From an uncultured Rhodopila sp. (GTDB lineage Bacteria; Pseudomonadota; Alphaproteobacteria; Acetobacterales; Acetobacteraceae), in assembly GCA_903932145.1 (NCBI GenBank), contig CAIZFE010000036.1, positions 1-51,416 of the forward strand: a DNA stretch of 51,416 nt. Reading direction: 5' to 3'. Position numbers and translations under genes: made by a program. Below the pieces are notes generated by a model. The model worked only from the letters and a program-made list of their open reading frames with translations. It was not told where the DNA came from and did no database searches. This document shows positions 45,918 to 51,416 of this stretch, in pieces. Position 1 is the first letter of the stretch, and every line of letters begins with the position of its first letter.

Positions 45918-47018
45918 ATGCCGTTCGACGTGCACGAGTTCCCGGATATCTCCCGTATGGATCGCGCAGCGACCCGGCGAAGCCGCCGGCTTGTCGCCAT
46001 CTGGCTGTTTACCGTTGCGGGGATGATCCTGGTGATGATCGCCCTGGGTGGGGCGACAAGGCTAACCGGTTCGGGCCTGTCGATTATGGAGTGGGCGCCG
46101 CTGATGGGCGCGTTACCGCCGTCCAGTGATACGGAATGGAACCGCCTGTTCGCGCTGTATCAGAAAATTCCCCAGTACGCGTTGGTCAACGACGGGTTCG
46201 GCCTGGACGGCTTTAAGCATATTTTCTGGCTGGAATGGACCCACCGGTTATGGGGGCGCCTGATCGGGGTGGTGTTTCTTCTGCCTATGCTGTGGTTGGG
46301 GGCGACCGGACGGATTGAACGCCGGTTGTTGCCGCGTTTGGCGTTGTTGTTCGTGCTCGGCGGTCTGCAAGGCGCGATCGGCTGGTTCATGGTGGCCTCC
46401 GGCTTTTTGCCCGAAGCGACCGCCGTGTCGCCCTACCGTCTTGTTATCCATCTCGTGCTGGCCCTGATGCTGTATGCCGCAATCGTCTGGACCGGGTTGT
46501 CGGCGCTGTATCCGGTTCGATTCGGCAAACTGGATTATCCGGCATTACGCCGCCTCACCGGCGTCTGCCTTGGAATGGTGAGCCTGACGATCCTGGCCGG
46601 CGGCTTCACCGCGGGCCTGCATGCCGGCCTGACCTACAACACATTCCCCCTGATGGACGGTCGTTTGGTTCCGGACGGCTATGCATCCCTGACGCCATTC
46701 GTTCGCAACCTGACGGAAAATGTCGCAGCGGTACAGTTTGACCACCGCATTCTGGCGACCTTGACGCTGATCATGGTATCCGTGCTGGTTGCTCTCGTTT
46801 GGAGATCGAACCTGCCCAAATCACTCTCCATCGCCCTCGCGGCCGCGGTCGCTTGCCAATACGCTCTGGGTATCGCCACCTTGCTGCTGGTGGTGCCCGT
46901 CAGCGTGGCGACCCTGCACCAGGGCGGTGCGGTCATCTTGCTGACCGTCGTGCTGATCGTGATGCATCATGCGTCCGGCGGGTCGTCTCCGCGCAAGACC
47001 GAGGCAGCCTCGCAATGA
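45918..47018 (+). CDS. ctaA: Heme A synthase (COX15/CtaA)
   Basis: This encodes 366 aa with eight transmembrane segments. A GTG three bases upstream (45915) is the alternative start. Heme-ligand histidines sit in the four conserved places: FWLEWTHRLWGRLIG, RLVIHLVLAL, VQFDHRILATLT and TLHQGGAVILL. The signature ALGGATRLTGSGLSIMEW is the COX15 hallmark near the N-terminus. It converts heme O to heme A for aa3-type cytochrome oxidase. Its stop overlaps the start of a histidine kinase gene (ATGA, 47015-47018). Confidence 0.97.
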   Translation: MPFDVHEFPDISRMDRAATRRSRRLVAIWLFTVAGMILVMIALGGATRLTGSGLSIMEWAPLMGALPPSSDTEWNRLFALYQKIPQYALVNDGFGLDGFKHIFWLEWTHRLWGRLIGVVFLLPMLWLGATGRIERRLLPRLALLFVLGGLQGAIGWFMVASGFLPEATAVSPYRLVIHLVLALMLYAAIVWTGLSALYPVRFGKLDYPALRRLTGVCLGMVSLTILAGGFTAGLHAGLTYNTFPLMDGRLVPDGYASLTPFVRNLTENVAAVQFDHRILATLTLIMVSVLVALVWRSNLPKSLSIALAAAVACQYALGIATLLLVVPVSVATLHQGGAVILLTVVLIVMHHASGGSSPRKTEAASQ

Positions 47019-49288
47019 CCGATCTGCTCACGGTCTCGCTGGAGGCCGTGTTCGACTCGATCCCGGTCGGTCTCGGGGTGGTCGATGCGTCGAGCCGCAT
47101 CGTCCTGATGAATGCCGCCTTCCGCGATTCGTTAGGTCTGCCGCATGATGCCTTCCCGGCGGGAACGCCGGTCGAGGAAGCCGTGCGTGCCTCGGCACTG
47201 CGTGGGGTTTATGGTCCGGGAGATCCCGATGCCCAGGTCGCGGCCGTCATGGCCGCGGATCGGACGCGCCCCGGCCGGCTGCGGCGGCGTACGTTCGCCG
47301 GCCGCAGTTTCGATCTCTATAATACGCCGCTCCCTGGCGGCAGCTATGTGGTTAGCGCGGTCGAAACCACACCATTGCTGGCAGCCAGGGCGGAAGCGGA
47401 AGCCGCGCTGACCCAGACCTCCAGCGCCTTGGCGAATGTGCGGATCGGTCTGGCGGTGTTCGACCCGCAACGCCAACTCTTGCTCGCCAATCCCCGGTTC
47501 GCGGCCCTACTGGCCTTGCCGCCCGATCGTCTGGTGCCGGGGGGCGGTTTCGACGCCATGCTCACACTGATGGAATCGCGGGAGGAATATGCCAGTCCGG
47601 ACAGCGCCAGCTTCATAGCGTCCCTGCGCACCGCCGCCTTCGGCCCGCCTTGGACAATGCGGCGGGTTCGAACCGATGGCCGCTCGATCGATGTGATGAT
47701 CGACCCACTCCCCGACGGCGGCTGCACCATCGCCATCACCGACATCACACCTCAGGCCCGAGCCGAGGATGAGGCGCGACGACGGGCTCGGCTGTTGGAT
47801 ATGGTGCTGTTGAACATCCCGCACGGCATATGCGTGTATGGACCTGACCACTGCGTCACGATGGTCAACGACACATATAATAAAGTGATGCACGGCGCCC
47901 CGGTGTCAATCGGCGAGTCCCTGACCACGATCATTCGCCGGCGTGCCGAAGCCGGTGAGTATGGTGACGGTGATTCCGCCGCCGTCATGGCGATTCAAAC
48001 GGCCTTGGCGTTCAACCATGGGCACATGCGCCGGCGGACCCGGCCGAACGGCATAACGATCGATATCCGCACCGCGCCGCTGCCGGATGGCGGCCATATG
48101 AGCGTCGTGACCGACGTCTCCGCATTGGTGCACGCAGAAGCGGACTCCCGGCGGCACGCGACCGCCATGACTACCATGTTGGACAACATTCAGCATGGCA
48201 TCATTCTGTTTAATGCGGATCGGCGGCTGGTCGCCAGCAACCCGGTGGCGGCTGAATTGCTCGATTTGCCAGTGAGTGCCCTGGCCCCCGGGCAACCTCA
48301 CGCGCAAGTGATCGATGCATTACGGCGGTTCGGTCATTTCGGCTCCTCGGCGGATTCCGAGCAGGGGGCACGAGAATTCATGAAATTGGACCGCTCCAAA
48401 CCGTTCGGAGAGGAAATTACATCTCCGTCGGGACGGCTGCTGTTCGGGCAATCGAACCCAACGCCCAGCGGCGGTTGGATCAGTACATTTACCGACATCA
48501 CGCATATTCGGCAGGCAGAAACCGAACTGCGACGGGCGAAGGAACGGGCAGAGGCCGCCAACCAGGCAAAATCACGCTTTCTGGCGACCATGAGCCACGA
48601 ATTACGGACGCCGTTGAACGCGATCATCGGCTTCTCGGACGCACTCGCCCGGGAGAGCGGCACCGTGCCAGCGTCGTTGGTCAAGGAATTCAGCAGCCAG
48701 ATCAATGACTCCGGAAAGCAATTGCTATCGCTGATCAACCTGATCCTGGATGTGGCCCGCATTGACAGCAGCCGGTTCGAATCGGATGCCGAAATTGTCG
48801 ATATGGGCAGGACGATTGAATCCGCCGTGCGGCAGATCGAGGCGACGGCGCGATCCGCCGGCGTCACGATCAAGCGTTCGCTGCAAGCTGACCTGCCGAG
48901 ACTGCGCGGCAATGGCCGCCGGCTTGCCGAGGTGCTGTCGCAGCTTCTGTCAAACGCGGTGAAATTCACCGCACCCGGTGGGTCGGTCACGGTTGAAGCT
49001 GCCAGGGCGCGGCCCGAATCCACCGAGGAAAACGGCCTGTTTGTCGCTATCTCCGACACCGGTATCGGGATCTCGGAAGCGGACCTGGAACGGGTGTTTG
49101 AACCCTTCACCCAATTGGACGATTCGCTGTCACGCCAACACGCCGGCACCGGCCTGGGCTTGTTCACCGCCCGCGCGATCGTGGCTGCGCATGGCGGTCA
49201 CCTTTCTCTGACCAGCCATCCCGGCAAAGGCACGATCGCGCGTATCGTCCTGCCGAACGGCCGTATCGTCAAAGAAGCTGGTTTGTAA
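47015..49288 (+). CDS. Soluble multi-PAS sensor histidine kinase
   Basis: This encodes 757 aa; start 47015 lies in the ctaA stop (ATGA). Four PAS-like domains are visible: about 8-115 (VFDSIPVGLGVVDASSRIVLMN), 130-250 (LANVRIGLAVFDPQRQLLLAN), 265-380 (LLNIPHGICVYGPDHCVTMVN) and 390-510 (LDNIQHGIILFNADRRLVASN). Then come HisKA with phospho-acceptor His528 (FLATMSHELRTPLNAI), and a HATPase with N box (LSQLLSNAVKF), G1 (DTGIGISE) and G2 (GTGLGLFTARA). No transmembrane segment or signal occurs, so it senses a cytoplasmic cue. No response regulator is encoded nearby; it is an orphan kinase here. Coupling to ctaA suggests heme, oxygen or redox sensing, but no heme-ligand motif is evident. Confidence 0.92.
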   Translation: MTDLLTVSLEAVFDSIPVGLGVVDASSRIVLMNAAFRDSLGLPHDAFPAGTPVEEAVRASALRGVYGPGDPDAQVAAVMAADRTRPGRLRRRTFAGRSFDLYNTPLPGGSYVVSAVETTPLLAARAEAEAALTQTSSALANVRIGLAVFDPQRQLLLANPRFAALLALPPDRLVPGGGFDAMLTLMESREEYASPDSASFIASLRTAAFGPPWTMRRVRTDGRSIDVMIDPLPDGGCTIAITDITPQARAEDEARRRARLLDMVLLNIPHGICVYGPDHCVTMVNDTYNKVMHGAPVSIGESLTTIIRRRAEAGEYGDGDSAAVMAIQTALAFNHGHMRRRTRPNGITIDIRTAPLPDGGHMSVVTDVSALVHAEADSRRHATAMTTMLDNIQHGIILFNADRRLVASNPVAAELLDLPVSALAPGQPHAQVIDALRRFGHFGSSADSEQGAREFMKLDRSKPFGEEITSPSGRLLFGQSNPTPSGGWISTFTDITHIRQAETELRRAKERAEAANQAKSRFLATMSHELRTPLNAIIGFSDALARESGTVPASLVKEFSSQINDSGKQLLSLINLILDVARIDSSRFESDAEIVDMGRTIESAVRQIEATARSAGVTIKRSLQADLPRLRGNGRRLAEVLSQLLSNAVKFTAPGGSVTVEAARARPESTEENGLFVAISDTGIGISEADLERVFEPFTQLDDSLSRQHAGTGLGLFTARAIVAAHGGHLSLTSHPGKGTIARIVLPNGRIVKEAGL

Positions 49289-49358
49289 TCCCGGACCGGT
49301 GGTTAAACGCCCCCGGACGTACCATCTCATCGACCATAAACCTTGAAGGACCGCCCGC

Positions 49359-50798
49359 ATGAGCGCCATTGCCGCGACCGATAAACTGTTTTTTGAGCGT
49401 GCGGACGCCGCGCTGGACCAGGCCGCCGCCGCCCAAATCATCGACAAGGCCCTGCGAAACAGCGACGACGGGGAATTGTTCCTGGAGTACCGCGAGAGCG
49501 AGTCGATCAGCCTCGACGACGGCCACATCCGCTCCGCCAACTTTGATTCCGGTCTTGGCTTCGGTCTGCGCGCGGTCGCGGGTGAGGCCACGGGTTACGC
49601 CCATTCAGGCGAAATCTCCGAAGAGGCGCTGAAGCGGGCGGCAGCCACCGTGTCCACCATCACCGCCGGACATTCGGGCGTTGCGGCGGAGCCGCCGCGC
49701 GCCACGAATTCACGGCTGTATTCGGACGCGAATCCGCTGCGGTTGATGGATTTTTCGGCGCGCACCTCGCTGCTGGGGGAAATCGACGCCTACGCCCGCG
49801 GCAAGGACCCGCGCGTCAAGCAGGTGATGGCATCGATCAGCGGTGAGTGGCAGGCGGTGCAGATCATGCGGCCGGACGGCACCCGGGTCGCCGACCTGCG
49901 GCCGCTGGTCCGATTGAACGTGTCGCTGGTGGTCGAGCAGGGCGGAAGGCGTGAAACCGGCAGCCACGGCACCGGCGGCCGCTTCTCCTATGACTTTGTC
50001 ACGCAAGAGAGCACCTGGCGCGGCGCGGTGGATGAGGCGTTGCGTCAGGCGCTGGTCAATCTCGACAGCATCCCGGCACCGGCGGGTGAAATGCCGGTAG
50101 TGTTGGGGTCCGGTTGGCCGGGCATCCTGCTGCATGAGGCGATCGGTCATGGGCTGGAGGGTGATTTCAACCGCAAGAAGACGTCGGCGTTCTCCGATCT
50201 GATGGGCAAGCGCATCGCCTCCCCGGGCGTTACCGTGGTCGATGACGGCACGATGCCGGATCGCCGCGGCAGCCTGACGGTCGATGATGAGGGCACGCCG
50301 ACCAGCCGCACCGTGCTGATCGAGGACGGCATCCTGGTCGGATACCTCCAGGATCGCCTCAACGCCCGGTTGATGGGCATGCGCGCCACCGGCAACGGCC
50401 GGCGCGAGTCCTACGCCCACGCCCCGATGCCCCGCATGACCAACACGGTCATGCTCGGTGGCTCTCACACGCCGGAGGAAATGATCAGGTCCGTTAAGCG
50501 CGGTCTCTACGCCGTTAACTTTGGCGGCGGCCAGGTGGACATCACGTCCGGGAAATTCGTCTTCTCCGCCAGCGAGGCGTACATGATTGAGGACGGTAAG
50601 GTCACCGCGCCCGTTAAAGGCGCGACCCTGATCGGTAACGGGCCTGATTCGCTGACCAAAGTGCAGATGATCGGGAACGATATGGCGCTGGACCCCGGAA
50701 TCGGGACCTGCGGCAAGAGCGGACAAGGCGTTCCGGTGGGCGTTGGGCAGCCAACGCTGAAACTTTCCGGATTAACGATTGGCGGCACCGCGGCCTGA
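49359..50798 (+). CDS. tldD: Metalloprotease TldD
   Basis: This encodes 479 aa, the normal TldD length. The zinc motif is HEAIGHGLEGD (first His about residue 259), matching the family's HExxxH. Other family blocks are YRESESISLDDGHIRSAN, NVSLVVEQGGRRETGSHGTGGR, GTPTSRTVLIEDGILVGYLQD and the C-terminal GICGKSGQGVPV-like end (GTCGKSGQGVPVGVG). TldD works with TldE/PmbA, which degrades flexible peptides and, in known cases, trims leader peptides such as that of microcin B17 (not part of this window: tldE). It lies immediately before the tandem-repeat peptide gene, with a terminator between. Confidence 0.96.
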   Translation: MSAIAATDKLFFERADAALDQAAAAQIIDKALRNSDDGELFLEYRESESISLDDGHIRSANFDSGLGFGLRAVAGEATGYAHSGEISEEALKRAAATVSTITAGHSGVAAEPPRATNSRLYSDANPLRLMDFSARTSLLGEIDAYARGKDPRVKQVMASISGEWQAVQIMRPDGTRVADLRPLVRLNVSLVVEQGGRRETGSHGTGGRFSYDFVTQESTWRGAVDEALRQALVNLDSIPAPAGEMPVVLGSGWPGILLHEAIGHGLEGDFNRKKTSAFSDLMGKRIASPGVTVVDDGTMPDRRGSLTVDDEGTPTSRTVLIEDGILVGYLQDRLNARLMGMRATGNGRRESYAHAPMPRMTNTVMLGGSHTPEEMIRSVKRGLYAVNFGGGQVDITSGKFVFSASEAYMIEDGKVTAPVKGATLIGNGPDSLTKVQMIGNDMALDPGIGTCGKSGQGVPVGVGQPTLKLSGLTIGGTAA

Positions 50799-50835
50799 AT
50801 TAACGCTTTTCACGTTTGGCATTTCTGAGACTCGA

Positions 50836-50863
50836 CCGCCCCGGGGCGGCCGGGTTTCTTTTT
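50836..50863 (+). terminator. Intrinsic terminator of tldD
   Basis: A GC-only palindrome (CCGCCCC at 50836-50842 with GGGGCGG at 50843-50849, folding as a 5-bp stem with a CCGG loop) is followed by a T-rich run at 50855-50863. It lies about 38 bases past the tldD stop. It therefore separates tldD transcription from the repeat-peptide gene, which must have its own promoter. Confidence 0.8.
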
Positions 50864-50895
50864 GCGTTCTTTTTCGCGCCGCTTAGTCGGCCGAC

Positions 50896-50912
50896 ATCCC
50901 AATTATTGGGAT
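50896..50912. promoter_or_regulatory. 17-bp perfect palindrome, candidate operator
   Basis: ATCCCAATTATTGGGAT has two 8-bp arms around a single central base. It lies 33 bases after the terminator T-run and about 250 bases before the repeat gene. Symmetry of this length is unlikely to be chance in a non-coding stretch and is what a dimeric regulator would bind. The regulator is not identified. Confidence 0.55.
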
Positions 50913-51033
50913 CAGCTTCACTTCACGATACAAATACACAATATTTAAATGAATATAGAAGTATAATTGCCCAAAATGGGAAATTAACGCTTTCAAACTA
51001 TCTTTCTTCATTAGTCTAAACGCCGTCGATTTC

Positions 51034-51063
51034 ACGTTAACTTAACGTCAAAAAAACGATAAT
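51034..51063 (+). promoter_or_regulatory. Palindrome overlapping a candidate promoter
   Basis: ACGTTAACTTAACGT (51034-51048) is a perfect 15-bp palindrome with a one-base centre. Ten bases later lies GATAAT (51058-51063), which differs from the -10 consensus at one base. The -35 position falls inside the palindrome and is a poor hexamer, which fits a promoter that is blocked or activated by a protein bound to the palindrome. It is about 100 bases upstream of ATG 51161. Inferred by eye only. Confidence 0.4.
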
Positions 51064-51160
51064 AAATTCTCATTCTGGGAATGTGTCTCCACCGACGAAC
51101 CGCCAACAACTTCCTCAGCGGTTTGCCAAGCAAGAACGCATTCACAGAAGGGTCACGCCA

Positions 51161-51416
51161 ATGTCCACTTTCACGAACTCCGCCGCTCTGGTTTCCACCA
51201 TTGACGCTGGCAAAGTCCGTCTCGGCGGTTACGCTCCGACCCTCGCCACCACCGACGCCTCCAAGGTTCGTCTCGGCGGTTACGCTCCGACCCTCGCCAC
51301 CACCGACTCCTCCAAGGTCCGTCTCGGCGGTTACGCTCCGACCCTGGCGACGACCGACGCTTCCAAGGTCCGTCTCGGCGGTTACGCTCCGACCCTGGCG
51401 ACGACCGACGCTTCCA
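51161..51416 (+). CDS. Tandem-repeat peptide precursor or repeat protein (truncated by the window edge)
   Basis: Only the first 85 codons are in the window. ATG 51161 follows AGAAGGG (51146-51152) with 8-base spacing. A 17-residue N-terminal segment (MSTFTNSAALVSTIDAG) precedes at least four tandem units of KVRLGGYAPTLATTDAS, the second unit having S for A near its end. The leader's LVSTIDAG itself resembles the unit's LATTDAS, so it may be a worn half-unit. There is no signal peptide, no cysteine and no membrane segment. Each unit carries one Lys, one Arg, one Asp, one Tyr, one Pro and several Thr/Ser. Arg is always CGT and codons are highly biased, suggesting strong expression. Possible identities are a multi-core precursor of a modified peptide (RiPP) or a repeat structural/adhesive protein. 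I recognise no family. Confidence 0.85.
   Translation, partial: MSTFTNSAALVSTIDAGKVRLGGYAPTLATTDASKVRLGGYAPTLATTDSSKVRLGGYAPTLATTDASKVRLGGYAPTLATTDAS
51212..51415 (+). repeat. Four 51-bp direct tandem repeats
   Basis: The units are 51212-51262, 51263-51313, 51314-51364 and 51365-51415, each 17 codons, and the array continues past the window. Units 3 and 4 are identical over all 51 bases. Units 1 and 3 differ at five bases, all synonymous (Lys, Leu, Ala, Thr and Ala codons). Unit 2 has one amino-acid change (Ala to Ser). Recent duplication plus selection on the peptide sequence explains this pattern. Confidence 0.97.

Larger units (their letters stand above)
50864..51160 (+). promoter_or_regulatory. 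AT-rich regulatory region upstream of the repeat-peptide gene
   Basis: Nearly 300 bases without a credible gene lead to ATG 51161. The region is markedly AT-rich compared with the rest of the window, especially 50930-51070. It holds two perfect palindromes (50896-50912 and 51034-51048), a TATAAT-like GATAAT at 51058-51063 and the ribosome site at 51146-51152. The open frame that runs from tldD's end into this region to 51019 has no coding character. Confidence 0.55.

Noticed and set aside
46799..47014. N-terminal extension of the histidine kinase
   Set aside because: It overlaps ctaA in another frame, and the ATGA junction at 47015 gives a natural start with a PAS domain immediately after.
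50816..51019. 67-residue plus-strand frame after tldD
   Set aside because: It runs through the terminator and the AT-rich regulatory region, has no ribosome site and no protein-like composition.
51212..51415. CRISPR array
   Set aside because: The 51-bp units abut without spacers, keep one reading frame, and vary at synonymous positions, so this is a coding tandem repeat.

Overview
The window looks like chromosomal DNA of a high-GC alphaproteobacterium, most likely a member of Rhodospirillales/Acetobacteraceae. The evidence is the mdh-sucC-sucD operon order, the alphaproteobacterial style of the encoded proteins, and a periplasmic alcohol-oxidation locus built from a PQQ dehydrogenase and a molybdenum hydroxylase. 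I assign this from protein character alone; there is no rRNA in the window.

Layout. (1) 0.1-6.0 kb, minus strand: a probable oxidation operon encoding a 2Fe-2S subunit, a Tat-exported molybdopterin subunit, a small secreted protein, a Tat-exported Rieske protein, a PQQ alcohol dehydrogenase with a lanthanide-type active site, and a small secreted protein. (2) 6.4-8.0 kb: a PPOX-fold protein and an M20 amidohydrolase. (3) 8.1-12.4 kb: an accessory island with a two-gene module of unknown function (DUF4258-like protein plus a 525-aa protein), a ParDE pair, a Phd antitoxin beside a nonsense-broken toxin, and a pentapeptide-repeat gene with a decayed partial copy 966 bp away. (4) 12.5-16.2 kb: a GST and mdh-sucC-sucD. 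(5) 16.4-21.4 kb: a five-gene envelope cluster (COG3014-like, YcfL-like, LpoB-like, an unknown, FlgT/CsgG-like). (6) 21.6-29.7 kb: an orphan peptide-binding protein, an RND pump with its adaptor, an overlapping HTH gene pair, and zapE. (7) 29.8-37.1 kb, plus strand: a phosphatase/ADP-ribosylglycohydrolase fusion, a 2OG-Fe(II) oxygenase, gyrA, coaD, two cyclophilins and tRNA-Lys(TTT). (8) 37.3-43.7 kb, minus strand: a surface-glycan cluster. (9) 43.8-50.8 kb, plus strand: a sugar isomerase-like protein, a secreted beta-propeller, heme A synthase coupled by ATGA to a soluble multi-PAS histidine kinase, and tldD.

The most striking element is cut by the right edge. An open frame starting at 51161 encodes a 17-residue leader-like segment followed by perfect tandem 17-residue units (KVRLGGYAPTLATTDAS). 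Differences between units are almost all synonymous. The frame has a good ribosome site, no signal peptide, an upstream region with two perfect palindromes, and tldD (a family that matures some peptide natural products) as its left neighbour. It could be a multi-core peptide precursor or a repeat structural protein. The maturation or export genes that would decide this lie outside the window.
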